This document shows positions 1 through 10,350 of a DNA stretch of 29,466 nt, one piece after another. Location: NCBI GenBank assembly GCA_007026445.1, contig VDMD01000226.1, forward strand, positions 1 to 29,466, given 5' to 3'. Source of the stretch: Schizophyllum amplum (taxonomy: Eukaryota; Basidiomycota; Agaricomycetes; Agaricales; Schizophyllaceae). Position 1 is the stretch's first letter, and each line of letters opens with the position of its first letter. The position numbers were made by a program, and so were the translations under genes. Under the pieces are notes generated by a model. That model was given only the letters and a program-made list of their open reading frames with translations, was not told where the DNA came from and searched no databases.

Positions 1-2121
1 TGCCCAGACCGTCGCCGGCCGGTCTCGCTCGTTCCTGTAGCCGCGCCTACGCGCCTCGCCGCCTTCCGATCGCCGCCCACCAGCAGCTTGTGCGCCATCA
101 TGCGCCAGCCGCATTCTCCACGTCCCGATACGTCTGGGAGGAGAAGAAGGAGACGACCCCGACCTCGAAGCCCGACGTGCCTGCGAAGCCGGACGTGGTG
201 AACGGTCCGCCGGCGACGAAGGAGAGCTCGCCCCAGCCGCAGGCCCCGCTTGGCAAGCGCGTCTGGAAGAAAGTCAAGCATGAGGCGGCGCATTACTGGA
301 ACGGTAGCAAGCTGCTTGTTTCGGAAGTGCGCATCTCGGCGCGTCTGCAGTGGAAGATTCTGCATGGCGAGACGCTCACACGACGTGAGCGGAGACAGGT
401 GTGTGTCAGCCACGAAGGAGCCCGAGGCGACCGTGCTGACTCCCTCGCCAGCTTCGGCGCACGACGCAGGATATCTTGCGTCTCGTGCCCTTTGCAGTCT
501 TTGTTGTCGTTCCCTTCATGGAGTTGCTGCTTCCGGTCGCCCTCAAGTTGTTCCCCAACATGCTCCCGTCCACTTTCGAGGATAAGTTTGCCGCCCAGGA
601 GAAGGAGCGCAAGCTTCTTCGTGTTCGTCTAGAGATGGCCAAGTTCCTCCAGGAGACGCTCCGTGAATCCGGTCTGCGCGCCAATGCGCATATCGTTGGC
701 AGCGACGCCTTCAAAGAATTCTTCCGCAAGGTGCGCACCGCCAGGCTTCCCATCATGCACTACTTACCGTACTCTAGGTCCGCGTTACCGGCGAGCGCCC
801 CTCTACCGAAGACGTCATCAACGTGGCGAAGCTTTTCGACGACGATCTCACCCTGGACAACCTCTCCCGCCCGCAGCTTGTGTCCATGTGCCGCTACATG
901 GGCCTGAACGCGTTCGGCACCGACAACTTCCTCCGTGGTGCTATTCGCAGCCGCCTCAGCAACCTCCGCCGCGACGACGAACTCATCTTCCACGAGGGCG
1001 TCGATGAGCTGAGTGTGCCCGAGCTTCACGCGGCCTGCCAGTCGCGCGGTATCCGCACGAGCGGCACGTCGCCTTCGCGCTTGCGCGAGGAGCTCACCAC
1101 CTGGATTAAGCTGCACTTGCACAACCGCGTCTCGGGCGTTCTGCTCATCCTTGGCCGCGCCTTCTTCTTCGACCGCACCCCGGGCAAGGACGAGGACGGC
1201 CGGACTGCGGTCATCAAGTCCCTGGAGGCCGTGCTGAGCAGCTTGCCCGACAACCTGCTCAACGAGGCCGAGATCGAGGTCGATGCGGCTGCGACGTACA
1301 AGCAGAAGCTCGAGGTCTTGCAGCAGCAGGAGGAGCTCATCGAGGATGAGGAGGAACAGGAGGAGAAGGAGGAGCTTGCCCGTCGGGCTAAGCGTGAGGC
1401 TGACGAGGAGATTGCTCGTCGCGCCAAGCGTGAGGCTGATGAGGCTGAGGCCCAGGCGGCTGAGGACCTCCTTCCCGACTCCGAGGTACGTGGTTGCGTT
1501 GTTCTGTTGCTTTTGTGCTGAGGCTTTCGCAGTTCGGTTTGGACAGCGAGAACGCGCGCATGACCACCGAGCAGCTCAAGGAGCTCTCTGAAGCGCTCAA
1601 CGTCCTTTCTGCCAAGTCCAGCGTGCTCAAGGAACGTGACGAACTGCGCGCACTTATGGAAGAGAACTTGCAAGCTGAGGAGGTATGTGGTCCTCTGGTC
1701 ACGATGTACCCGCCACTCATTGCCCCACCAGGATCCCAAGTCACCCTCGGGCGCGCTCACCAAGCGCATCCGCTCCATGTTGACCAAGATCGACGGACAG
1801 CTCCAGGACTATGACAACCGCGTCGGCAGCTCGCTGCAGATGATCACCGCCGACCCGCAAGGCCGCATCTCCGTCCAGGACCTCGAGAAGGCGCTCGCCG
1901 TCATCAAGCACAAGCCGGACGACGAGGTCGGGCAGGCTGTGATCCGCAAGCTCGACGTCGACAAGGACGGGTTCGTCGAGTTGGAGCACGTGCTAGGGCT
2001 GGTGCGCGAAGAGGGGCTGGGGACGGTCATCGACGACACGGCGCAGTCGATCCTCGGGCAGGGCAAGGAGCTGAAGAGCGAGAAGCCGAGGAAGGAGGAT
2101 ATCGTGAAGGAGCAAGATTAG
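1..2121 (+). CDS. LETM1: LETM1/Mdm38-like mitochondrial inner-membrane protein (5' partial)
   Basis: Family role: inner-membrane protein needed for K+/H+ (or Ca2+/H+) exchange and for mitochondrial ribosome attachment. Five coding exons fit: 3-398, 452-730, 778-1485, 1533-1682 and 1732-2121; all junctions are phase 0 and give 640 residues. The frame is open to the window edge and is Arg-rich up to an AAFSTSRY stretch typical of a mitochondrial presequence, so the true ATG lies upstream. Hallmarks in order: RRERRQ at the exon 1/2 join, the membrane segment with [17 protein letters not shown], the LETM1 ribosome-binding-like domain ([18 protein letters not shown]), an acidic coiled coil with a duplicated [10 protein letters not shown] unit (about 1378-1446), and one canonical EF hand ([12 protein letters not shown]) near the C terminus. 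Family identity is very sure; exon edges are likely. Confidence 0.95.
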
Positions 2122-2145
2122 ACGCGACCTCCACTCAACCCGAAG

Positions 2146-2750
2146 TACTGTAGTATTTCCTTCAATTGAGCACGGGGTGGGACATGTGACAGCGGTGCCC
2201 AAATGCACAAATGAGTAGGCAGGCGGGTGACCAAGTGACATAGCCCAAATAAACATTTGGGCAGCGCCTGGTCGGCCAGTCCCATCCTATGAATGGCAAG
2301 CGAGGGGAGGAGGCCAAACCCCGCTAGACACTGGGTGAAAGCTTTTCGCGTTGGATGGAGATGACAACACGGTGGAAACGGGCCAAAAACAGGCTTGAAA
2401 ACACGTGCGAAGAGGAAGGGGAGGGAAACATTGAAGCGCCGGCGGTAACCGGCCACTGCAGCCGGCTTCCGGGTTACCTTTTTGGACCTGAAAAGCCTTG
2501 TTTATTGTTTGAATACAATAGATATCCTGCACTCTCGAATTCAAATCCCCTAACATGTACGCTATGTCGTAGGATACTTCTACATATTATAGTGCGCTTA
2601 GAATGGCCAAAAACCTGCTGGAAATGCGACAATACCATTTGTGACAAAAATTTGGGCAAACATGCTGGTGACCAAGGACATCTGTGACATATGGGCAATA
2701 TTGACCAGCCTGTGACGCGTGACTGTCTAATTGAACGAAATACTACAGTA
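2146..2750. mobile_element. Non-autonomous TIR element (TA target, Tc1/mariner-like MITE)
   Basis: The left end (2146-2167, starting TACTGTAGTATTTCC) is the inverse complement of the right end (2729-2750, ending GAAATACTACAGTA) at 21 of 22 positions. Both outer dinucleotides are TA, as expected for a TA target duplication. The interior carries repeated gcccaaat motifs in both orientations near the ends (about 2198, 2241, 2253, 2648). It has no transposase; the only open frame (2355-2687, 110 residues, several Cys pairs) matches nothing I know. The element starts 24 bases after the LETM1 stop and ends 242 bp before the Nudix start. Superfamily assignment rests only on the TA ends and is tentative. 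Confidence 0.7.
2248..2253 (+). terminator. AATAAA poly(A) signal for LETM1, inside the TIR element
   Basis: AATAAA lies 127 nt after the LETM1 stop codon and is the only such hexamer I noticed between this stop and the Nudix start. It falls inside the inserted TIR element (2146-2750), so the LETM1 3' end is probably supplied by transposon sequence. Use of the signal is inferred. Confidence 0.45.
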
Positions 2751-2992
2751 TCTTTATAGGCGCACGATGTGCGCGTCTAATAAGTAATAATTCACATATA
2801 GACCTTCTGCCTCTGTATACACTTACAGGCAAGCCAGCCTCATGTTGTGTGACTTTTGTGCAAACGCTCGACATTGGAACTCCCAGGGAAATTCGACCAA
2901 GGACGGGCCTGGACGGCAACCAATACCTTCCATATGCGGTAAATACCAGCGGCCCGCCTTCCGGTTTGAGCCCCAACTTGTGGTCTACCTCG

Positions 2993-4392
2993 ATGGCGGA
3001 TGCGAAACCACTCAGCTTCCTCGACTTGGTCGCTCGATGCGATACCTTCAACATCGCCTCTGATGCAGATGAAATTCTCCTGCCGCTTCACCTAACCTCA
3101 TCTCCTAGCAGCGCGAAGATCGGGCTCCTGCGCCCTGTCATCGTCGAGCTCTTGCGCAAAGAGAACGAGCGGGCAGACGCCGAGGCTATATGGGACTTTC
3201 TTGATGCACCAAACCGTGTGAGCTTTGCCCGGCGCTTGAACACACCTGCGAGACGCTCGGCGGCGATGCGCGAGTTGTGCGAGCGGTGGCGCGACGACGG
3301 CGCGTTCCCCGATGTCTGCGGTCCGCGTAAGTGGCGAGGGGAGCTGTACCCGTAAGTCATGATCTACATCTGCTCTTTTTTGGCTGATTCCCTGTGCTTC
3401 GAGTGTCTACGCAGATCCATTCGCCGCCCACGATTATCCGACGCCCGAACAATGGGATGCGCCTGACGCGAGTGTCCTCAACTTCGCGTTCGATATGGAG
3501 CGCTCTGCATGTGCTCTGTTTGGCATAGTGACCTATGGCGTGCACATGTCCGCCTTTGAGGAGGATGCGAATGGCACGCTCAGGATATGGGTGCCGACGC
3601 GCGCGAAGACAAAGCAGACGTGCGTGTACACTCCGTCATCTACTAAAATTTACCCTACGGCATACTATTCTACCCTTCAAATGCGGGCATCCCTTTCTCT
3701 GTCCACTGACTATTCTGCGCAGCTGGCCCGGCTATCTTGATAATACCGTCGCTGGTGGCATCCCGAGCGGGATGTCTGCGTGGGACTCGCTCGTGAAGGA
3801 GTGTATGGAAGAGGCCAGCATCGACGCCGATGTCGTCAGCCGTCACTGCCGCTGCACAGGTGCCGTTAGTTACTTCTTCAGGTACCTACGCCTTTCATCG
3901 ACGTCTCCTTCCCTGAATCAACACAAAATTGTGCAGAACACCGGAGGGATGGCTACAGCCAGAAGTGGAGTCAGTATTTCTTTGTCCTTCTCCTCAATTT
4001 TCTAGCTCACTCATGCTTCCTAGGTATGTATACGACCTGCGCATACCGACAGGCGCAGACCCGAATCTTTTCAAGCCCAAGCCTTTAGATGGCGAAGTCG
4101 AATATTTTGAGGTGAGTCATTCGATCCGTTTTATCTTTTCTCTTCTATTACTGATCCGATTTTAGTTCCTCTCGCAGGATGAGGTTGTATCCAAGATGCG
4201 GGCGGGACAGTTCAAATACAACTGCGCGACCGGCAAGTGGTGTCTAGCCAACGCGGGCTCTGGCAACTGACGGAAATTGCAGTTCTAATAGATCTGCTTA
4301 TCCGCCTGGGATACATCACTCCCGAAAATGAGCCACACTACCTACAGCTTCTCACTCGCCTTCATCGCCGCTTCGACATCGACAAGTGGTAG
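2993..4392 (+). CDS. Nudix hydrolase, thiamine-pyrophosphokinase-related (YJR142W/NUDT20-24-like)
   Basis: Seven exons give 343 residues: 2993-3351, 3404-3619, 3723-3881, 3937-3969 (only 33 nt), 4024-4111, 4166-4232 and 4283-4392. The start is the first ATG of the frame (MADAKPLS). An N-terminal DUF4743-type domain ends in RAKTKQTWPGYLDNTVAGG, a signature of this family, followed by the Nudix box GGIPSGMS...LVKECMEEASI and a C terminus with YITPENEPHY. As in plant and yeast relatives, the first Glu of the classic box is absent (Met here) while the KEC-EE core is kept. Relatives hydrolyse damaged thiamine diphosphates such as oxothiamine diphosphate; that substrate is inferred here. Intron 6 (4233-4282) begins GCAAGT, a GC-AG intron. 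Exon 6 could instead start 12 nt later at a second AG. Confidence 0.9.
4233..4282 (+). other. GC-AG non-canonical intron in the Nudix gene
   Basis: Only a donor after phase 1 at position 4232 restores the conserved reading NCAT-VLIDLLIRLGYITPENEP. The intron then starts GCAAGT, a full consensus donor except for C at +2, and ends in TTGCAG. Nearby GT dinucleotides give the wrong phase. The 50-nt length matches the other introns of this window. Confidence 0.75.
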
Positions 4393-4904
4393 ATGAGAAG
4401 AGTAGAATGCAGCTACAGATGGGTGCTCATATACTTACATAAATGGGGCTCGCTCGGAACCGGGTGCGTGCTTGCCTAGATGCTTCGGATTGCATGCTGA
4501 GCTCTTCCCGGCAGTCATAAATATGTATGCATACGACACACGAAGTAGGTTCTTGCGCAGCTAAACAACGAATCCATCCATGTTAGGCCTTCAGACTGCC
4601 AGCGGATAGCCATTTGAAAGCGTGAATGCAGCGTACGTCCAGAAGGCTTGATGTCCTCGAACCGTGAACAAGTACAACGTGGATGACGGCGCTCCACGGG
4701 ACTCCAGCTCACTCAAGTCGGTCATGATGCGAGTTTTGACCTACATTTCTATATCCAAGCTGCGTACTGGCCACCTCACCTACGGAAATAAGGCAGGAAT
4801 TACGCATGGACTCTCGCGCGCAGTCGCAGTAGCTACAGATGACTCTTGCAGCACGAACCTCACGAGTATAATAGTAATACTTAGGATACCTACCAAATAC
4901 CTAC
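4393..4904. other. Convergent intergenic region, nothing recognised
   Basis: The 512 bp between the Nudix stop and the kinase stop hold only short open frames with no family resemblance, no clear repeat pair and no RNA gene that I can see. It probably contains the two 3' ends; no AATAAA stands out. Confidence 0.5.
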
Positions 4905-6341
4905 CTACTCGATTGAAGTTCGGTGACGTTGACAGTAAGCATCGTGGGGCGTGATTCCTACATGTGCGCTATCAACCGAGGAAACCACTCCGCGTACAGT
5001 GGATCGCTGAGCATAGTTTCCCCCCTCGAGGTCACTCCTCGGGGGCTTCTCGATTGTATCCAGATGGCTGCTCACCGTCTGCTGCTCGTCCCCAATGAGA
5101 TTCTCGGGCGCGACTGAGAAAGGCTCAGGCCAGGTGTCCGAATTCGCCCAAAAATCGTCAGCCGGATCCGATAACAATTCGGTTATGCGAAACGATTCCG
5201 GCTTCTGCAGTACGGCCACGGCAGGCGGATCACCTTGTCCAAGGCGCTGCCCAACCCTTGGCCCATGGTCAGAGGCGTCGTAAAGCGGGTGCCCTCGAAG
5301 CTGAGGAGCGACGGTCATGAACCGGCGGATCCATCCATTGTAGTCAGGCGCCTCTCGGAAACCCAAGGCGCGGACATAATCGACAAACTGCCCAAAAACG
5401 GGCGGATACCCGGCACAGAGCGCGGAGCCGAACCACTTCTGCTTGGCCGCGCATGTATCGGCTGAGCGCAGGTTACGCCAAGGGAGCGCGCCACAAAGAA
5501 GTTTGACGACCGTGTAAGCCAACGACTCCAGGTCGTCTCGGCGCGATGGATCTAGGACGTGGCTCATCGAAATGCGTGTCATCTCGCTATGGACGGTGCT
5601 CACTGTGATGGTGGAGATGCACGTTCAAGCTCGCGTATGCCTTTGTCCTGATGAGATGGCGCATGGTGCTCTCGCCGACGTGCTCTAAGGTGGAAGAGTC
5701 GCGGTAGACCCTCGCAAAGCCAAAGTCAATGAGTTTGATCAACCCCGATGCGGGGTTGAGGTCGAATAGAAAGTTGTGCGGCTTGATGTCGCAGTGCACG
5801 ATGTGGTGGGCATGAACATGCTGGATTGCGTCGAGCTGTGCACAAAGTGAGTGATAAATCGGAGAATAAGTGTGCCGCAAAACAATGAGGCGTGACTCAC
5901 CATCTGGCACGTTAGTGCCACGAGGTTTGGCATCCCGTGCTCGCCAGCGAAGAGGCAAGATCCCTCCCGAGCCGTTCCATAACGAGGTACTCAAAACCCT
6001 GCGAGCGGTCCCGAGCGTACACGACGGGTATGTTTGGGTGGCCTGGATTTGCGGCGCTCAGCAACGAGGCGTGAAATCCGAGAGGGGTGCAGGACACCGA
6101 CGGAGCATGACCCACCTCTGAGCATCAACAAAGCGCGCGCTTCGTGGCGCAGCATAGGATTGGGCCCAACGGCTTCTCTTCACGGCAACGACCGTGCTCG
6201 TCGTGGGATGGCTTGTAACGCGTCCAATGTACACTTTGCCTGTCGTCAAATTTCAGTCGTATCGGGCTCGCGTCGACCGTTGCTGACACTGGACTCACTG
6301 TAGCCGCCAAAGCCGATGATGTCTTCGAGTTCAAGACGCAT
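4905..6341 (-). pseudogene. CK1-family protein kinase with two frameshifts
   Basis: Five exons on the minus strand: 6341-6299, 6239-6116, 6042-5901, 5835-5604 and 5551-4905. The start ATG (MRLELEDIIG) follows an in-frame stop. Visible kinase parts are the glycine loop GFGGYSKVYIG split by intron 1, the VAVKRSR lysine, LRHEARALLML (helix C), GHPNIPVVYARD, the catalytic loop HCDIKPHN (Cys for the usual Arg), DFGFAR and a C lobe with RRDDLESLAYTVVKLLCG typical of casein kinase 1. Reading frame breaks twice inside exons: one base too many between VAVKRSR and LRHEA (about 6150-6180), and one base too few between DLASSL and EHGMPNL (about 5938-5945). No intron can explain either. It could be a young pseudogene or a gene hit by assembly indels, since the catalytic residues and introns are intact. 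Confidence 0.75.
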
Positions 6342-7004
6342 TGCGACACGTCTGGTTCAGTTGTGGGTGGCACGTTAGTAGTAGAGTATGAGAGCAACGC
6401 CGCGCGGCTTCGTGGTTCGCTTTACATAAGATTAAACGCCGCTCCGTAATAGTAGAGAGACACTCGAAGCACAACTCAACAGCGAAGAAGTATATCATCA
6501 CTTACGGGTACAACTCTCCTCGCAACTTGCGCGGACCGCATACAGACTGCATACATCAGGAAATGGAAGGCGGGATCAAGGCGCGCGGGACGCTGAAGCT
6601 GGTCTCGTGGCCCTTGACTGGAAGTCGAAGAATGACGAATGAACATGGACGCGAACTTTCAGCAAGCCTTTCAATTGTCTTCAGCTTGGCGGGCTGTGAG
6701 GTCGAGGGTCTGTCAGGCCAAGGCTGGGGATGGGTGCTGGTGGGCGCTAGCGGAGACGACTGATGTCATCATGCAGCAAGGTCAACTTCCTCGTGACCGT
6801 CTCTACAGACTGCAGTTGCAATCTTGGAGTCATGGTGGTGCTCTGTCGCTAGCGGGCCTACGTCGACGTACGTCGCGCTCTAGGTCATTCTCCAGAGCGC
6901 GGGGTATATAAAGGCTGCGCATGAACTGGCCAAAAACATTATCTTTCCGCACCGTTAACACCACATACACTCTCACCCACTCACCAACACACACCTCAAA
7001 CAGC
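6342..7004. promoter_or_regulatory. Divergent intergenic region with the promoter of the 7005 gene
   Basis: A clean TATATAAA box lies at 6905-6912, about 93 bp before the ATG, followed by a CA/CT-rich leader (6950-7004). Forty base pairs upstream of the TATA box is a perfect 12-bp palindrome CGACGTACGTCG (6864-6875) containing two ACGT cores, a possible bZIP-type site. The rest of the 663 bp shows no gene. Confidence 0.6.
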
Positions 7005-7585
7005 ATGTGTGTGAACGACAAGAAGTTGAACCAGGGCTTCGGTGGGTGCAACATTTCCATGGCCATCCAACGGGCGATGGTCTGACGCGCATTCAGGCGC
7101 CGACGTCTACCCCGGCGTTGCGAACCCGACCGCATCGTCGAACCTATCCAACCCGATGCGCAACAACATGGTCGAGGACCCTACCTCAGCCGAGCGTGGT
7201 GCCGGCGCCGGCCCTGATTTCGAGGGCGACCGCCAGGCGAAGCGTAACTTCAGCAAGACCGCGGGCGTCGTGGAGGGCCGCCCAGGTATCATCGAGTCGG
7301 CGCAGATTGACCCGTTGAGCGAGACGTCAAACAAGGGTACGTTGACGAGTCACGAGAAATTGTGGAAAACGGGCGACTTACGCGCACTCAGATGATGGTT
7401 GGGCAAATGCTTCGCAGACGCCCGGTGGCGCACAGACACGCACCGCTGGTGTAGCCGGCACGGCCACAAATCTGGCGTCCGGCGCTGCGTCGGTAGCATC
7501 TGGCACGGCTCAGGCCGCGTATGGCTACGCGATGGGCGACGAGCAGGCGAAGAAGGCGGGCAAGGAGGCTGTCTTTGGGAAGTAA
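7005..7585 (+). CDS. Small hydrophilic Gly/Ala-rich protein, unrecognised
   Basis: Three exons (7005-7041, 7097-7336, 7392-7585) give 156 residues with both introns in phase 1. I do not recognise a family. The N half (MCVNDKKLNQGFGADVYPG) is polar with Asn and Pro. The middle has DRQAKRNFSKTAGVVEGRPG. The C half is a low-complexity Ala/Gly/Ser/Thr stretch ending in YAMGDEQAKKAGKEAVFGK. There is no signal peptide, membrane segment or cysteine pattern. The composition is like LEA, hydrophilin or CsbD-type stress proteins, but that is resemblance only. The strong TATA box, short leader and AATAAA 20 nt after the stop suggest an abundantly expressed, possibly inducible gene. Confidence 0.75.
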
Positions 7586-8482
7586 TGGGACGTTACTGGG
7601 CAAGAATAAACGTGTATTTTTAGTGGAATGCATCGGAGCCTGAGGGCGATACTCGCGCAGTGAATTGTCGGCCTACAGAGACAAGTCGAAGGACTGTTGA
7701 ACTTTGAAGCTTCCCACGCACTGTTTGCGCTGTGAGAGGGGCACGGATTGCGCGATTCAGGCGAATGTCACGCCCGCAGAAGAAGTGTGACCCAACGCGT
7801 TGAGGACATGAATCTGAGAAGAGTGGCTATGTTCGCGTCTGCCGGAGTGTGAGCACTGAGGGCGCTGCAAGCACCGGCCGTCCGTCGGCGTCAGGGCAGA
7901 AGGGGTGGCAGAGCATGCGGTGCCGCATGCAGTTGACTGGCAATTGCCGAGCGCAACTTGAATCGATTTGTTTTGGCGACCAAACTCCGCTTTGGATCCT
8001 CGTCATCCCCCTCATCTTCCCAAAAGTTCAGAAACAGCACCGACGAGCAACACCTCGCTCTCTGGCGTCGTCGACACCCGGCTGACCCTAGAGCACACGG
8101 TCGCCACCATTCTTCAAGAAAGGAACAAAGACCTCCGACTTCTCTGTCGCGAGTGAGTCCTTTCCGCCTTTCACACCCCAACGATCGCTCACAGCGCGCC
8201 CCAGGTGGTCATCCGTGCGAGGTTTGTGCTGACGGACTATTTTGCTCGCCGCCGCTGACCTGCCCCCAGGGGAACCACCCTAACACGCCCAAATCATCTC
8301 GTACAAACTTTTTTTTGACTGACGCGCCCCGCCCGTTTACCGGCGCCGTCCGCCCGGATCGACAAGACCGCGGCGGTACAGGTTCGGTACTTAACCAAGG
8401 CAGCCACCATACACGCCCTCCCCCATCGGACGTCCAGTCCACCTCTCCCGGCTCATCCACCACCATCACCACCATCATCACC
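7586..8482. promoter_or_regulatory. Intergenic region and ATG-free leader of ODC
   Basis: The 897 bp contain no gene that I can support. No ATG occurs between 7930 and 8482, so the ODC start at 8483 is the first ATG for over 550 nt. This fits a long leader without upstream AUGs. The last 35 nt are a CAC/CAT repeat running into the start codon. A T8 run lies near 8309-8317. Confidence 0.5.
7605..7610 (+). terminator. AATAAA poly(A) signal of the small hydrophilic gene
   Basis: AATAAA begins 20 nt after the TAA stop at 7583-7585 and is followed by a T-rich stretch. Position fits a short 3' UTR. Confidence 0.5.
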
Positions 8483-9957
8483 ATGTCCCAGGTCCAGGTC
8501 CTCCCGGCCACCAGCCCCATCGCCTTTGCGCGCCCACGCTCCATCTCCACCGTACATGTCTCCTCGTCGCCCTCTCTTCGTCTCACCGCTGCCAGCGACG
8601 AGACGGGCGAAGATATCTTCGACGCCCTACCTGCCCTTCACTACGGGCACCGTGAGGTCCACCTCCGCAACGGCATCATGCACGCGTCCCGCGCCTCTGC
8701 CGCCGGACAGGCTGACTCCGAGCGCGCCTTCTTCGTGGCTGACCTCGGTCAGGTCGCCCTCCAGCATGACCGCTGGACTGCTGCCCTCCCCGAGATTCAC
8801 CCATTCTACGCCGTCAAGTGCAACCCGGACCCGTATGTTATTCGCCTGCTCGCTGCCCTCGGCACGGGCTTCGACTGTGCGTCGAACAACGAAATCTCCC
8901 AAGTACTGCGTATCGGCGGCATCGACCCGTCGCGAATCATCTTCGCCAACCCGTGCAAGGCAGCCAGCTTCGTGCGCGCCGCCGGTCGCGCCGGTGTGCA
9001 CACCATGACGTTCGACAACGCGGACGAGCTGCACAAGATTGCGCGTACTCACCCTGCCGCGCGTCTCGTTCTGCGCATCCTCACGGACGACTCCAAGGCG
9101 CTCTGCCGCCTCGGCCTCAAGTTCGGCGCTCCGCTCGTCTCCGCGCCCGGCCTCTTGGCAACGGCTCGCTCGCTCGGGCTGAACGTCGTCGGCGTCAGCT
9201 TCCACGTCGGCAGCGGGTGCTATGACCCAGACGTGTACGCGGATGCGATCGCGCGCGCGGCTGCAACGTTCGCGATGGGCCGTGAGGCAGGCTACGACTT
9301 CACGCTGCTCGACATTGGTGGCGGATTCGAGGATGCGACCTTCGAGGCCGCTGCGCGCGTTCTGCGCGAAGCTATCAACGTGCACTTCCCTGACCGGCGC
9401 GAGCGGGGCATTCGCATCATCGCTGAGCCTGGGCGGTTCTTCGTGTCGACTGCCTTCAGCATCGCCACGAACATCATCGCGCGCCGTGCGACGGACGACG
9501 AGGCTGCCGGTGAATCTGAGGATGAAGTCAAGGCGATGTGTACGTGCTATGGTCATTCCTCTCTAAAAATACTGACCACCTCACAGACTACATCAACGAC
9601 GGCGTCTACGGCGCGTTCAACTGCATCATGTTCGACCACCAGGTCGTGCAGCCGTACGTGCTCTCCATGGGCGGCTCGTTCCACGTGCCCGCGGGCGCGC
9701 AGACGCAGGCCTGCAGCGTCTGGGGCCCGACGTGCGACTCGATCGACCTCGTCAGCAAGCGCGCGATCCTGCCACGAGCGCTCCAGGTCGGTGACTGGCT
9801 TGGGTTCGACAACATGGGCGCGTACACGGTATGCGCGGCAAGCCAGTTCAATGGGTTCGATGTCAGCCGGGTGATCTACACGGCGGGTGGAATGGGTGGC
9901 GCGGAGGCGCGTGCGGCCCTCAAGCGGCTCGCAGCGGAGGGCTGGGGCCACAAGTAA
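8483..9957 (+). CDS. SPE1: Ornithine decarboxylase
   Basis: Decarboxylates ornithine to putrescine, the entry step of polyamine synthesis, as a cytosolic PLP-dependent homodimer. Two exons (8483-9539, 9587-9957) give 475 residues, close to yeast Spe1. Visible motifs: PFYAVKCNPDP with the PLP lysine at residue 112, FDCASNNEI, RILTDDSKA, HVGSGC, LDIGGGF, the phosphate-binding EPGRFF, YYINDGVYGAFNC across the intron, and WGPTCDSIDL with the catalytic cysteine at about residue 402. The ATG is chosen because no other lies in the preceding 550 nt and the open frame upstream lacks ATG. The N-terminal 50 residues are variable. Family regulation by antizyme is known but not visible here. Confidence 0.97.
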
Positions 9958-10343
9958 TCCCTGCGATGGGGTGCCAAGGTGGCGGGGGTTCTGGCCTTTG
10001 GGTCGGAGAAGGAGGGTGCTTAGATCATAGACGTGCTCACGAACAATCCATCTTATGCCTACTTATTGCTCGCTCGCTTTGCTTGACGTATCTATTTGTG
10101 CTCCATGTTGTTGCCGACTAGCTACGATGACACATATCTTCTGGACGTCGACACATAACGCGAACGTCCTGTACGATGCGCCCATCGGTTTTGTGACAAA
10201 TGTATACTCTGAGCTTGGAGGTGCAATCCTGTCTGACTTACATTGTTCTGGATGCGTCGACACGGTTCTCGAGCTGGAAGATGAGTTGTGGTATGGTCAG
10301 GCAGTGGTCGAAGCGGAAGGAAGGGGACGCAGGTGATGCAGAG
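9958..10343. other. Intergenic region, nothing recognised
   Basis: Between the ODC stop and the heat-shock elements of the next gene I see no gene, repeat pair or RNA; it presumably holds the ODC 3' end. Confidence 0.45.
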
Positions 10344-10350
10344 ATGACAT

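Noticed and set aside
90..632. LETM1 start at position 90
   Set aside because: The codon is GTG and the frame stays open to the window edge with presequence-like residues, so the gene is 5' truncated.
2530..2560. tRNA-like B box within the first TIR element
   Set aside because: The TTCAAATCCCC-like stretch has no matching acceptor or anticodon stems.
2355..2687. 110-residue ORF in the first TIR element as a transposase
   Set aside because: Too short and without DDE motif or recognisable DNA-binding fold; listed only as part of the element.
2849..2992. N-terminal extension of the Nudix protein
   Set aside because: The frame begins with GTG; the first ATG is at 2993 and matches the family start.
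7958..8482. Long N-terminal extension of ornithine decarboxylase
   Set aside because: It contains no ATG and translates to a Pro/Ser-rich sequence unlike the family.
8627..9556. 309-residue open frame opposite ODC on the minus strand
   Set aside because: Mirror of a GC-rich coding exon; no family features and the plus-strand protein is certain.
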